Positions 33,436 through 46,640 of a stretch of 64,000 nt of DNA are shown here, piece by piece. The translations under genes and the position numbers were made by a program. The notes under the pieces are model-generated. The model had not been told where the DNA came from. It was given only the letters and a program-made list of their open reading frames with translations, and searched no databases. Each line of letters begins with the position of its first letter. Position 1 is the stretch's first letter. This DNA comes from Nageia nagi (lineage: Eukaryota; Pinophyta). Location of the stretch: assembly GCA_050084985.1 (NCBI GenBank), contig JBITNC010000001.1, positions 83,328,001-83,392,000 on the forward strand, read 5' to 3'.

Positions 33436-35484
33436 ATGACCTCCAACTCGTCAATGTTCATTTTAGTAGGTCTCATAATTATGCATTTAACCAAATTTAT
33501 GTACTTATGGATGCAAGTTCTAACCCTCTCGATCATACATGTCCATTAATTGAGCCCTTTTTAATGTGATTCAAATAATATTTTAATTAATGTGCAAGTT
33601 GATCTAAATGCCATCAAGATTCATCACATTTTAATGAGATTCATTAACCAAAAGAAATATTAAGATGTGGTTTATTACCTTTTATTATGAATCACAATCA
33701 CCTTCAATCACCTTTCAATGTGGTAAGGGTAGATAAGTAAGAAGTCATTAATGTGAATTAATTTTCTTTGATGTAGGTTCATTTCCTCTCATTACAAGTC
33801 ATAATCCTTTAATTGCCTCTCATCATGGTAAGGTATAAAAATAAAAGTATTAATGTGTAAAAAGTATCCATCAGATTCATTAACCAATTTAATGTATCCT
33901 AATCTACCTTAAACCTAATAAATTCATCTTAAGTTCATTTTGATCTTAATGATTATTATTTACCCCTTTCAAGTGTGTAAGTAACTTAGTGTAGATTCAT
34001 TTAACAAACTAGATTAATTTAATAAAGAGAAAAAATTAAAATTTCACTTACCCTTTTCCCATCACATCCATTTTGGTCACCTTAGATCACTTTTCACTGC
34101 AAAGGGAGAGCATATATGGACAAGATAGAAAAATATTAGGTGAATGAGTTTGTCTTTTTATACATTATTTTCCCAAATAGAGAAGAAATAAATAAAGTTT
34201 ATGAAATTTGAACAAATAAACATATAAAAAATAATTCATGTTCTTATTGGTATTCAATACCCTCCCCTACATGCATTTTGAGCATAGGGATCATAAATAA
34301 GGTGCTCATTTTTTATCCTCAATCTTAATTCCTAAGTTGTAGTTATGAAATTAACAAGAATAAAAATTTTACCTTCTATTCATATTCATTAGAATTTTGA
34401 TAGAGTTGATGTTTTGATACAATCATTGGTATTTTGATACAATTGTTGGTGTGTAATACACAATCATTGGCATTTTTGCAACTCAAACCTGAAAAAATAT
34501 AGAACATAAAAAAGTGAAATCAGTTTCACTACCACATGACACAAACCATAGAAACACATTTAAAAATATGAAAAAACCCCTACATTTTGTTATTGATGTT
34601 GTTTACATGTGAGGTGCCCTCCTCTAGCACTATAATATTGTACTAAAAAATAACCCTGTTAGCGAACAAGATAATATTGTTACAACTAATATTTTCTTTA
34701 TTTATCTTGAATAGATCTCAATGATATAGATTATGAATCTATTTTGATTCATTGCCTTGAAAAAGGGCTTTTACAAAATAATATTTAGGCCTTTATATGC
34801 CTATTTTTAGTGTCTTCAAGCTTTGAAAATTACCTTTTGAAACCTACAAAATAATCTTGATCTCTCTATTATCTTTAACTCCTTAATACTTTCTTTGATT
34901 AGTTCAACTACTCCTCACCTATGGACCCTACATACATGCAAATAGAAAGGACATCAAACATACTTATTCATATCATAAAATAAGCATAAAATAAAATATA
35001 AACAAGCACATAAACATAGAATAATAATGCATCTAGCTCAATAAAATATGGATGTATTTTGACATAGTAACCTTACATTCAAATTGGATCCCTTGCTTCA
35101 TTGTATAAGGCTTCATTTATAGATTTAAGAAACAAGAAAAATTTTCAATTTTGAGATCAAATTAAGATAGAAAAGCATATATAGCATTTTTATGGTTTTT
35201 ATCCAAGGCTAGGATGCATAGGATGGATGATGAGTCATCCATTATCCTTTACTTTATTTGTAAGACACTTTAGGAGTTACCATTTTTATTTTGCTTTTTT
35301 TTAATTACAAATTCATTTAGATCTAATGTCAGATGTCAGCATCTAGATTGATTCATCGATAATTGGAATCAGATGCTAGCATTTGGTAGACTATAGTAAA
35401 CTTCTAATATTTACTTTAGTTTTTCCTCCTTTTGTCTATTGAAATAAGAGTCATTTTTGGGTGTTTATAGTATGAACTCTAAAT
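33436..35484. other. Unassigned AT-rich DNA
   Basis: Nothing recognised on either strand. The right end is an abrupt junction with chromovirus sequence. Confidence 0.45.
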
Positions 35485-37040
35485 AGAATATATCAAAGGT
35501 AAGGAAAATAAAGTAGCTAATGCTCTTAGCTAGAAGAGGCATACTCTTTATGCCATATCTAGTTACAAAACATATTTGAAAGAAAAACTCCTTCAATTTT
35601 AGGGTAATAATAAATTGTACACTAATAAAAAAGAAAGAATTGGATAGGGTTTGTAGTAGGGATTGGTATTCAAGGATGATGACCCCCTCTACTTTGGGGA
35701 TAAAATAGTTGTACCCCTAGAAGGGAACATTAGAAATCATATTCTATTTGAGAATCACATGGCCCCATACTTTGCTCATCCATGGATTAACAAGATATGT
35801 GAAAACATAAAAAAATAGTTTTACTAAAGAGGGATGAAAAGAGACATAGTAGAATATATGACCAAGTGTTTGGCTTGTCAAAAGATTAAAGTAGAATATA
35901 AAAACCCTAATGGAAGTCTATATCCTTTGAAGGTACCCACTCAAACAAAATTCCATCATAATGGACATTATCATTGACCTCCCTAAAATGAAGTATTATC
36001 AGAATTCCATTTTTTTCATAGTTGATATATTGACCAAAGTATTCCATTTTATTCAAGGAAATACCATGAATGATGTTGTGAGTATTTTAAAGAATCTTGT
36101 GAAAATGATTTTTCATCTTCATAGTTTTCCTAAAAGTATAGTCTATGATAGAGATAGTAAATTTACTTTTTCATTTTGGTAGACCTTACATAAGGATATT
36201 GGCACACAACTAAACTTTAGTTCATTCTATCACCTAGAATTTGATGGGAAGACTAAAAGAGTTAACGAAGTTCTTAAAGATATGCTCTAAATGTACTGCA
36301 TGGACTAGTATACCAAGTTGGAAGATTATTTGCATCTGGTTGAGTTTTCCTATAAAAATATTTTCTAGGTCTCCTTAGGCATGGGCCCATAAAAAGCTTT
36401 ATATGGTAACATATGTAGGGCATCTTATCTTGGGGAAATCTAGATGACAGAGTCATCATAGAAACTAGGCTTTTGCATGATGTGGAATCATAACTAAAGA
36501 AAATATAGTAGAATTTAATAGAATCCTCATATAGGTAATGGAGCTTGGCAAATCTTAAATGAACCCCTAGGTAATTTAAGATTATGGATAAGATCTTCCA
36601 TAAAGTGAAACTTGGGGGAAAGGCTCCATTAAATCCTCCAAGTTGGAAACTATATTCATAGGCCCTTTTGATGTGTTCCAAATAGTCAACCCTATAGGAT
36701 ACCACCTTGATTTACCATCTAGCTTATCTAAGATACATAATGGTTTTCATGTTTCATTGCTGAAAAGTTATGTTCATGATTCTTTGCATGTGTGGGATGT
36801 GGAAAATATATAGATAACTGATCCATTGGCCATGGAATTCAAGCTAGTGCAAGTGTTGAAAACTCATACTAAAAAACTTTGAAACCATGAGATTGAATAA
36901 TTTAAGATTTAGTAGTACTAATATTATGAAAAGAATGCCATATGGGAGGACCTGATTGTAATGCAACAATAATTTTGATACTTATTCCCTTAAATTCAAC
37001 TAAAAATACAAGGGTTGTATTCAATCTAAGGGAGATGGGA
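35485..37040 (+). pseudogene. CHR-A: 5'-truncated chromovirus integrase and chromodomain region
   Basis: Begins abruptly in the RNase H end (EYIKGKENKVANALS), then integrase: the finger end CLACQKIK, core start MDIIIDLPKMKYYQNSIFF, second catalytic segment SIVYDRDSKFTFSFW with Asp kept, and third segment FDGKTKRVN where the catalytic Glu of TERVN is Lys. A C-terminal domain (IHNGFHVSLLKSYVHDSLHV) and a chromodomain-like end (KNAIWEDL) follow, then a polypurine tract AAGGGAGATGGGA. Frameshifts and stops are frequent. RT, protease, gag and the 5' LTR are missing, so this is a truncated copy. Confidence 0.87.
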
Positions 37041-37342
37041 TGTAATGGCCACCTTAGATGTATCCTATTGGTGATATTTTGCTTATTAAGTTAGTGTGAT
37101 TTCTCACTAGTTACAAGGTAGCATGAATGATATAATTTTGTTCAATAGTTTTGGTTAAAGGATGATTGTTAATTTATTTCATGTGTTAACTATGTTAACT
37201 TGTAAAAAACTACTTTCCTATGAGGAATTACACATGATTTAGAAGCTATGTTTAACTCAAGGAACAAGGCATAAACTCTAAGTTTAACTTACAAGTTTGG
37301 TTCCTTTATTTAAAACCCCAAAAATCAAGTCTTAGTGATGGA
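37041..37342 (+). repeat. Partial 3' LTR of CHR-A, cut by COP-A
   Basis: Starts tgtaatggcc directly after the purine tract. It stops where the copia LTR begins, so COP-A probably inserted into it. The remainder would lie beyond the right edge of the window. Confidence 0.6.
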
Positions 37343-37981
37343 TGTTTGAAATAAGATAATCAAAGGAACTATTGTAGTAAATATTATATACCCAAAAAAA
37401 TATTTTACAAATGGATACTAAGATACTCTACTACTCCTAATATCCTCAATACAAATTAGATAAATATGTATGCAGATATATAAAGTGATTCCTCTTAGTT
37501 ATGAGAGTAAATCCATTGTAATAATATGATATATTACTCTTTAACATCTGATAACTCTCTCTTCAATGGAAATACTTGCTTATTCAAGACTTACTCAATA
37601 TCTCTCTACTCTATGCTACTACAATGCTCACTATGAGATAAGCTCTCAAACCTCTATCTCAATGCTACATGAATAGTAACATGCACTTTACTTGCATACT
37701 TCTCATTACAATACTACATCCAAATGATTGTATTTATAGATGGGAGAGCCCACTTTGACTCCTAGTCAATGCCTAACCAATATAATTACACATTGATTGA
37801 TTTTATTACATAAGTGAGCTCATATTCCTTTTTAATCTTAGGTATCTACAAGATACACATACTATTATTGTAAATAATAAGAACTACTTATACCCAAGTG
37901 AACATTGCAAATATTCCAATACTCCCACTTAAGGTTTACTTAGGGATATGGATTACAATTACATGGATGATTCAAATAACA
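37343..37981 (-). repeat. Candidate COP-A 3' LTR
   Basis: On the minus strand it starts TGTTATTTGAATC, directly after a purine tract (GTTAAGGGGGAGAAT), and ends ..ATTTCAAACA. A TATA-like box (TATAAATA, minus strand near 37735) fits an LTR promoter. The partner LTR is outside the window, so the inner boundary is secure but the outer one is inferred from TG..CA. Confidence 0.6.
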
Positions 37982-38589
37982 ATTCTCCCCCTTAACATAC
38001 AATTAGGGATGAGAATGATAGAGTAACAAAAAAATATTCACCGGTATTGATTGACAGTAATATGTACATCATTTTGAAAAATGAGAGCTCTTTTAGAAGA
38101 GAGATAGCTTACTATAAATTGCAACAATCATAGTTTCCAAGTGAGCATGCAGATTAAGAGTAAACAAGAAAACTTTTTGTAGTAAAAGTAGAGATTTAAG
38201 TGCCAAAATACTTGAGTAAGATTTTATAAATTATTCATTATTATAAAGAGTATTGGACAATTATATTTCAACCATTTGCAAATATAAAACTACAATTCTC
38301 ATGGTATATATTGGCATTCAAAAAATAAAAAATTACTAATACTACAATAATCCTTTTAATTGTAACAATTAGCACTTAAGTTTTGCAATAAGAAAAAATT
38401 AATTTAATAGAAAAATAACATATCCAAAATAATATCAAAGTATTTTAAAAAAAAATACCAAAATAGTACCAAGTTTTGTTAGGCATGTTGATATGAACAC
38501 ACTTATCCAACTCCATAGATGCCAAAATTTATTCAAATAGAAAGGAGGTATCATCACACCCAACCACTTCCCCTTAAGGATAGATCCAC
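37982..38589. other. COP-A 3' untranslated region
   Basis: Non-coding between the end of the copia polyprotein and the LTR, with the polypurine tract at its left end. Nothing else recognised. Confidence 0.6.
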
Positions 38590-38895
38590 CAACCCAAGAT
38601 TTTTATGAATCTTCACAAACTAAGCTTCAAATAAGGGCTTCATAAAAATATTAGCAAAATTTTCTTCACTTGCATAATATCCTAAAAATAAATTCCTATC
38701 TAATACATTGTCTCTCACAAAATGGGCGTGTATCTCAATGTGTTTTTCTCCTTTAATGATGGATTGGATTTTTGGCCAAGGTAATAACTAATTGGTTATT
38801 ATAGATATATTAATTGGTTGATACTATTTTAAGCTAATCTCATCAAGAAAATGAGTAAGCCAAATAGCTTCATGTGCTACAAGAGTTATTTCTCT
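38590..38895 (-). pseudogene. COP-A RNase H, C-terminal part
   Basis: Minus strand: REITLVAHEAIWLTHFLDEI, KHIEIHARFVRD, then YYASEENFANIFMKPLFEA, matching the end of copia RNase H (H-I-D-I-x-x-H-F-I-R and D-I-F-T-K-P motifs). A few stops; the HID motif reads HIEIHARF. Confidence 0.85.
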
Positions 38896-39539
38896 TGTAG
38901 ATGCCTAAAAATGAATTGTTATCTATTAAATAATTATTTTATAACATCAAAAATATTTATTGTAAAATGGGGTTAAAATATACCCAAGGAAATATGATCA
39001 ATATAATAGACCATTGTACAATGTAAAGGGTGTCAAATATCAAGAAAGATACCTCAAATAATATAATATGCAATGATCCCAAGAATAAAAGAAGATAATG
39101 ATGTTGCTATAAAGGAACATCAAAGGCAATGCAAAAGGGCATGAAGGGGAATCATGCAAGGATATAAAAAATACCAAGAGAGATACCAAAACATACAATA
39201 TCACTCTATTATACCAATAATGGTGTTTTGTAACACCACTTCTTGATATATCTATTAAACCCTTCATCTTGCTTTTGCATACTTTTTATTCAATTCATAG
39301 ATCTACATATCCCATGTAGCTAATGGTGTGCTATCTTAGGCCATTGGTGGTGTGCATTTATTTTTCTACATTATGGTGATTGATGTATGGTTTTTATTAT
39401 TTCATGTTCATGCAATTATGATGAAGGTACATTGACCATCATTATTTTTATGATTTCATATTTCTTATATATGCTTCAATTATATATTGTAAATAAATAG
39501 TGTGTCAATTTATCATTTCTACATTATTTAAGGTTTACA
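38896..39539 (+). repeat. Tat-C 5' LTR
   Basis: 644 bp, tgtagatgcc..ggtttaca. Matches the right LTR along its whole length with scattered differences. The primer site after it is too decayed to call (tttctataaac). Confidence 0.93.
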
Positions 39540-39799
39540 TTTCTATAAACTTGACTATTTTAATTAATCTTGCCTTATCTAAAAGATCTCATGAGAATTT
39601 TGTAATAGATCCATACCATCAATGAATTTTATAGACTATTTTTAAGCCAATAGTGGTATGAAAATGGAGTAAGCATCTTGAGATCTTATTAAACAAGTGC
39701 ATGAATTATGCTAAGAAGTATCTACACTATGAAGTTCTAGTAGTTCATTGATAGTATCAAATCCTATCATAGCTACTTGAATTACCAATCTTGAGAATA

Positions 39800-40760
39800 G
39801 CAAGAGACCATAAAAAATGAAGAACACTATGATGATGTATTCATCTCACCCTTGTTAGAGAAGATTCGCAATTATCCCTACCACCCAAGCATAAGTCCCC
39901 CAAGTTTGAGATGTTCAATGTTGATCAAGATCTAAAGTAGTATCTTATCAGCTTTTAAATGATTTCTTATTGAAATTAGAATTGAAAGAGAAATTGATGA
40001 CCAAATTTTTCCCAAGGAGTCTAAAAAGTGATGCTAGTAAATGGTTCTATAATTTACCTAAGGTTCAATTGATTCTTTCAAGTCATTAGTCAAAGTGTTC
40101 ATGAGATAATACAAGAACAATACCAAAGAACAAGGAACAATTACAAAATTATGCACCATGAAACATGGGAATAATTGAACCCTAGAAAAATATATTCCAT
40201 GGTTAAAAAAGTTATGGAAATCTATTCAAGGTAAATTAGATGAAACTAAAATTTGTAGTATATTTAGAGATTCCATCTTGCCTATTATCAATTTGCATGC
40301 TCTAGTAACAAGAATGTTGGATTTGGAGTATTGATATAAGGGTTATTAAAAAGAAAAGGTTTTTCTTGAGTTAGGGGAGCTCAAGTATGCATACAATCCT
40401 TACAATAAGGTGAATAGAAGGATATATGCCAAAATGGAAGAAAAGATAGTACACATGGATAATACACCTACTTCTCCACCCAAATTACAAAGATATTCTA
40501 CTATAAAAGATATAAGGTACATGTTTCTAATTCAGCCAAGGTTTATTATGAGGCACTTATGAAAAGAGGATTATTATAGCCATTGAAAAAGATAGCATAA
40601 GATGATAATGTTCCAATGGGGAAATAAAAATCTTATTGTACATATCACCAAATGAAAGGTCATTTTATGAATTTTTGTATAGCATTGGAGGCAACCATTT
40701 TGGATATTATTACTAAAGGAAAATATTAGATTGATTAAACAAATTCAAATCATTAGATGA
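39800..40760 (+). pseudogene. Tat-C gag with CHHC zinc knuckle
   Basis: Core block: LLNDFLLKLELKEKLM, FFPRSLKSDASKWFYNLPKV, then an Asn/Thr-rich NNTKEQGTI-like segment read in shifted frames (NTKE, LCTMKH). The zinc knuckle CTYHQMKGHFMNFC (40637-40678) has C-X2-H-X4-H-X4-C spacing with all ligands kept, followed by IALEATILDIITKGKY. Several stops and frameshifts. Confidence 0.83.
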
Positions 40761-40812
40761 TAATGAATATAGCTTCAGTTGAAAAATAGGTGTATGCTAG
40801 GTTACAAAGAGG

Positions 40813-42486
40813 GTGTCCAAGACATGCCCAAAATCTAGTTACCACAAAATAAGTATTCCACCTGATCCAAAGATATATAGTGTGATTGAGCAATTAAAAA
40901 CTACCCATAATAAGATTAGTTTATATGATATTATATCTACATCTAAGTTACATAGAGATATCTTACATGCTTTGTTCAAAAAGGAGATAGTCCATACAAA
41001 TATATCTACTCCTATGTTCTCTAAAAATCTTAGGTCTATCAAGGAATGTGATGCTATATATTTTTATAAGTTTGGAAAGCTTAGTAAGGAACTTCTTGAT
41101 GAATATTTAGCCTTGTATATCACACCTATGATAGCTATATGAGAGATAAAAAGGACATTGGTAGATAATGGATCAATAGCTAATGTATGTTCTCATAAGT
41201 TTTTAACTCAACTCCAATAAAAAGGTGTGAAGATCCCTTCCCTATAATAATCTACATTCAAGATTAGGGTATATGATAACTCATCTAAAAAGCTAGTTGG
41301 GATAGCCATAATTTTGGTCACTACAAGAGTGAGGAAAATTACAACTATGTTTTAGGTTGTTAATTCTAAATTATCACATAACTTGTTATTAGGAAGACCT
41401 TAGCTTCATGATATGGATGCAGTACCATCTATAGTACATGGAAGATTGAAATTTAAATATCAAAATGAGGTCCATATAGTAATTGATGATCTAGAATCAT
41501 ATGCTTTTTATAATGTAGTAGACTTTGAATAATTCATAATGACCTATCCTAGATATGAGATTGAACCCTTAAAAAAAGGTGCACTAGTGAAAAATACAAA
41601 AAAACAACTTCATATTATAGAAACATGTATGGGTACTTACAAAATGGAGAATGTGGATACATTTGTATCCATTAAAGACTTGGTATGGTCAAAAATGCTT
41701 TCTATGCAAGGATATCAACATCATGCTATCATTACTAAAGGTCATCAGTAGAATGAAAATAGTGAATATGGAGAGGAATCTTGCTCTATCATATCAATAT
41801 CATCTAGTATAGAGATATCAATTATAAATCATGTGGTAACTCAAATAAGTAAAACTTTTCTATCTCCTTTTGTTCACAAGCATATGATTGAAAATTTCTA
41901 GTATAAGGGAGGAGGTTTAGAAAATATGAGCGATGGATTTCTTCCTTTCTTACTAATCCAAAAGCATAGAAAAATACAGATGGATTGGGTAGTGATCACA
42001 ACACTAAACAAGCAATAGGACCTATTAAGTTTGTTAAAGAATGCAATATTATTGAGCTATCTGATGATGTTGATAGAGATCTATGGATTAATGATACTAT
42101 CCCTCTAGAATTTGATTTCTTCTATACTGATCATGATATTTTAGAATATTTAGGGGCAAATTTAGAGTTATTTAAATCTAATGAAAAGAGGCAAGTCAGT
42201 TAAATTCGTAATAAGTATGCATATTTTGGTTAAGAAGTTAAATTCAATGAAGTGTTTTAGGTTGATTTAGAGGATACTAAGATAGGTGATATATAAGGAT
42301 TAGAAGAATTACCTTAATTACTACAAAAAATGGATGACCTTACATTCCTAGTTAAAGAATTAGTGAATATCAATACTGGAACAAGTGATGAGAAAAAGTT
42401 GGTCCAAGTTGGAGTAGCACTTCCTGTACCACAATAAGAAAGGTATATAAACAAATTTATTGAACATCACAAGAATTTTGATTGGT
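40813..42486 (+). pseudogene. Tat-C protease and linker
   Basis: A 109-codon frame first (IYSVIEQLKTTHNKISLYDI), then the protease: catalytic segment TLVDNGSIANVC (D-N-G instead of D-S/T-G, Asp kept) and C-terminal signature NLLLGRP, stop, LHDMDAVPSIVHG. The linker follows with YEIEPLKKGALVK, GTYKMENVDTFVSIKDLVWS and IPLEFDFFYTDHDILEYLG. Its last codons (DWSY) run into the PMD-B insertion and continue on the far side as DDMPNLDT. Confidence 0.87.
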
Positions 42487-42491
42487 CTTAT
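42487..42491. repeat. Target-site duplication of PMD-B, left copy (cttat)
   Basis: Identical to 57135-57139; removing one copy restores the Tat-C frame. Confidence 0.9.
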
Positions 42492-43221
42492 TGTAGACCT
42501 TAAAATGTGTAAATATTAAATAAATACATAAATAAATAAATTTTGATTTACAAATATAATGAATAACAACTCTCTACCAGATTATAAAAAATATACATGA
42601 AACATATAAACCTAATATAGAGTGGGGCTTGTATTTTGTTTGTGTATAATCCTCAAAGTAGAACAACAATGAATCTTTAGAGGATTATGATGAGACTTAA
42701 TACAAGCTCTCAATAAATATTCACTATAATGGATGCAAGAGTTTTTCCCTAAAATATGAACCTCTCGATCATGAAGATGCATACTACTAGCTATGTAAAA
42801 GAGGTACACCATTGATGGCATAGGAGTGGTAATTTTGTGTTGTGCACAAGAGAGAGATAATAGATTTAAATATTTAACAAGTTCTCAAAGATAGGTGGCA
42901 TCAAGAGACATTATTGGTTCAATTTTTTGGACAACCACCTATCAAAGAGATCCAATAGGGATGTCAACCTTCACTTCCATATTTATAACCTACAAGGAAA
43001 TAGAAAGAGGTGAGGTCGACATATAGTAATAACAATAATCATTTCCATATTTAAGATAACTTAAAATGTAAGCCATGGTATATGATATTACATTGACTTT
43101 ATCACATGGCATTACAATATAATAGCATTTTATCTTTATTTTTGTATTATTTTCTTTTAATCATTTAATACACTAAATATGATTTATTAAATAAATAATA
43201 AATCATTTTTAGGCATCTTCA
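42492..43221 (-). repeat. PMD-B 3' LTR
   Basis: 730 bp, plus strand tgtagacctt..ggcatcttca. Its last 45 bases are close to the corresponding LTR ends of Tat-A and (inverted) the LTR start of Tat-C. Contains a TATA-like atatttataa near 42979, in minus orientation. Confidence 0.92.
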
Positions 43222-44706
43222 TTTTTCCCCTCTTTGGATATGTAATGAAAAGCATTGAAATTGCATAATCCAAGGAAGTATAGAAAAGAGAAAAATAGAC
43301 TTCCTTATTTTGATCAATATGTTGAGTATGGAATGTTGTTTGCCCTTTTTGGCCTTGGTTGACCCTCATGCTATGTTGGGTAAGCAAGCTAAAAATAGGA
43401 GTCCCTCTATGAGATGACTAGTTGATGCCAATCCTACCTGCCTGAACAATACCTATAGAAAAAAGCAACATATACTTGCATAGATCACATCCTTAAAAGA
43501 ATAAGTAATGGAAATAGTAAGGATGAAATAAATATAATATGTAATGTATCACTATGGCCGATGTGACTCATAGTGAAATAAATTATGATACATAGACTAC
43601 TATGATAGACAAATCACAGTCTATAAAGAGCAATCACATGGGTTCTTTGTAATGCCCCATGTGTGCAATATACATGATTTATAGACTATTGTGATAGATA
43701 ACTCATAGTCTATGAAGAGCAAGCACATGGGTTCTTTGTAATACACTAGGAATGCAATATCCATGATTTATAGACCACTATGATAGATAACTCATATTCT
43801 ATAAATGTCTATTTAGTGACTCATAATAGTGATATCCTATAACAATATAATATTTTCTCATGGGAAGACCATGGCTGTGAAGTAATGTTAGTATATTTTT
43901 GAACTAGTATATTCAATTTCCATAAATGCATGATATATTTATTTAATCATTAGCCTTTCATTATAGCATTTCAATTTGCCTAAATTTTCAATGTAGATCC
44001 ATGCCATTAGCATCATGGGATGCCTAAAATTTTATGATCATGTTTTCAACAATATTGATCCTTATCCATAAAGTAACTTATATGTACGAAGAAATCATAT
44101 AAATGGGTAAATATTCAATAAAATTACAATATTCCCCAATTACAAAGGATTTATAATAGTTGCACACTACTGGTGGCATGAGATTTTCCATTTTAAGTGC
44201 ATAAGTTTTAAAGATATTCAATTGGTAATCATTTATATCATAATTTATAAAGAAAATAATAGTCCAATTCATAATAAGATTTTCAAAGATATTATAAGAT
44301 AGCAATATTTGTAATTTAATTTTGCAAGCTATATAACATTCCAATAATCATTTTTTTGAATCATAAATAATATTTTAGCCTTGCAATTATTTTAAAGATA
44401 ACTCAATTTTGCAATCATCACACCGTTGGTGGCATAGAAAAGTATATAATATTTTTCAAAATCAAAAGTGCATTCAATTGATAGGGAAATATGTAATTTT
44501 AAGTGATAATTGAGGTATAATTTAAATATAATGAAACTTTATCAATAAAAATTAATCATATAGATAAACTTTATCAGTGCACTGATCATTCAATAAAATG
44601 TATCACAACAATAATTGAAATACTACATTTAGAATTTTTGCTAGTTTTGTCTATTCCATGCCACTAGTAGTGTACAATTACTATGAATAATTTTAAATAA
44701 TGGAAA
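43222..44706. other. PMD-B interior between 3' LTR and CHR-B
   Basis: Begins with the purine tract and a stretch like the Tat-A 3' UTR. Holds an 89-bp tandem repeat. Non-coding as far as I can see; an 88-codon minus-strand frame at 44078-44344 is unsupported. Confidence 0.6.
43585..43820. repeat. 89-bp tandem repeat, about 2.6 copies
   Basis: The unit begins atagact-ctatgatagata and includes gcacatgggttctttgtaat. The first two copies place cacatggg at 43635 and 43724; a third, partial copy starts at about 43769. Confidence 0.85.
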
Positions 44707-45116
44707 TGTTATGATGCTACAAATATGATAAGGGAAATATTGCAAAAATGAAATGAATATTGATTTGAAATAGGAGAATGAAAACTATTTATTGGAAATA
44801 ACATAACATGCATTGGTAAATAGAACATGAAATAGCATTAATAAGCAGATAAGGATAGGATTTTATTAAATAGTAATAGAATCATAGGCAACTTCAAGGG
44901 GGCTACCACCTTACAACTCCAAAGGTAAAAAATAATGTTTAAGATACATTTATCCACACACTTCCATCTATTTATATTAAACTAATCCTAACCCTAATAG
45001 TAATGCAAAATCAGGACTTGCCCTTACAATCACAATATTATGGTTTACAATATAGGTTGAAAATTTAATAAAATACTAATACTAACACTAAAATGTTAGG
45101 ATGTGGGATCCTAACA
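44707..45116 (-). repeat. CHR-B 3' LTR
   Basis: Plus strand tgttatgatg..ggatcctaaca; direct repeat of 50309-50715. Confidence 0.93.
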
Positions 45117-45129
45117 TGCCACCCCTCTT

Positions 45130-46640
45130 GGGATGAAGCTTTTTCCTCAAAGCTTGAAGTGTGAAAACTATTGCTATAGCTGATGAAGGATTTCCCATAT
45201 TGCATCTTTTGGTACCATGCCTTGCCACTGCATAAGGACTTCTATGGTGGAGCAATTATGAAGATATCATAAGCATTGTATAGAATTGCCTTAGGTACCA
45301 CTACCATTTATCCATCCTCTACCAACTTATGTAATTAAGTCTGAACCCAAACCTTTGATCCAACCACTTTCTTGAGGTAAGAGGCATGAAACACTAGGTG
45401 AATCTTGGAAGAAGTAAGAAGCTCTAATTTGTATACAGCTAGGTCAATGCACTGTAACACCTTGTAAAGACCATAAAACTTTAGGGTCAAATTTTTAGGG
45501 CATTTTATTTTTAAATATTTATGGTGATAAGATTGTAGCCTCAAAAAGGCCATGTCATGTACCTAGAAATCTCTTTCCACACATTGCTAATCATCCTATT
45601 ATTTCATATGGTGTTGGGCTATCTGAAGGTTATCCTTGAGAAAAAAAAATATCATCTTGAGTAACTAAAGCTAAGTCAACTACTTGAACTTTACTAGTAC
45701 CTACAACATAAGAGGTGACTATTGGTGGAGCTTAACCATACACTACTTCATAAGGAGTCATCTTGTTGGTAGAATGATAAGATGTATTATACCACCATTC
45801 TACCAAGGGAAGCCATCATACCTAACTCATAGGTTATACTAAAGCAAAACAACATAAATATGTTTATAATCATTTGTTAACAATTTCAATCTGACCATCA
45901 ATTTGTGGGTGATATGCTGAGCTCATACTTAGTTGGGTGCCTTACAGTTTAAAAAGCTCTTACCAAAAATAACTTGTAAAAGTGGGATCATGATCATTGA
46001 CAATCATCTCTAGCATGCCATGTAGTTTGAAAATTGTATCTAGGAATAATTATGCCACTGTCATTGCTTCATAGGGATAAGCCTATGAACCAAAATGAGC
46101 ATATTTGGATAAGTGATCAACCACCACTAGAATAACTAATTTACCATGAGATTTAGGAAGGCCTTTAATGAAATCCATTGAGATATCAATCCATGTACAG
46201 GTAGGTATGGGAAGAGATTGGAGGAGTCCTAAGGTGCCCACTATCTCACCCTTTTATTATTGACACACATCACAAGCTACTACAAATTGACTGATATCCA
46301 ATTTCATACCTATCTAATAGAATAACCATGCCACTCACTTATAAGTTTCCAAAAAGCCTTCATGTTGTAATGTAGATGTGGAATGCAATTGGGCAAGTAT
46401 TTCTAATTTACATTTTGAAGGAGATAGTAACAAAATTCGACCTTTGAATCTCAAAATACCATCATGCCATGTATGGTGTGGTTTACTTATGGGGTCTTGA
46501 GTGATTTCTTTTAGCAATTATTGGGTGGAACCATCCTCTGCCCACTATTGTTTAACTTTATCCAACCATTGAGAAATAGGAGATGAAAGAGCTTGTAGTG
46601 CTACTTGATCTTCAAATTTTCTAGACATAGCATTAGTAAC
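45130..46640 (-). pseudogene. CHR-B integrase and chromodomain
   Basis: Integrase finger region (FLETYK, HDGILRFKGRILL), core start [20 protein letters not shown], then [11 protein letters not shown], and C-terminal region KFYGLYKVLQCIDLAVYKLE, IHLVFHASYLKKVVG. Near the 3' end a chromodomain is visible as EVLMQWQGMVPKDAIWEILH, with the aromatic W residues of the fold; chromodomains direct insertion to marked chromatin. Frameshifts between the blocks and many stops. Confidence 0.88.

Noticed and set aside
36274-36705. Minus-strand open frame of 143 codons
   Set aside because: Antisense shadow of the CHR-A integrase, whose plus-strand motifs are clear.
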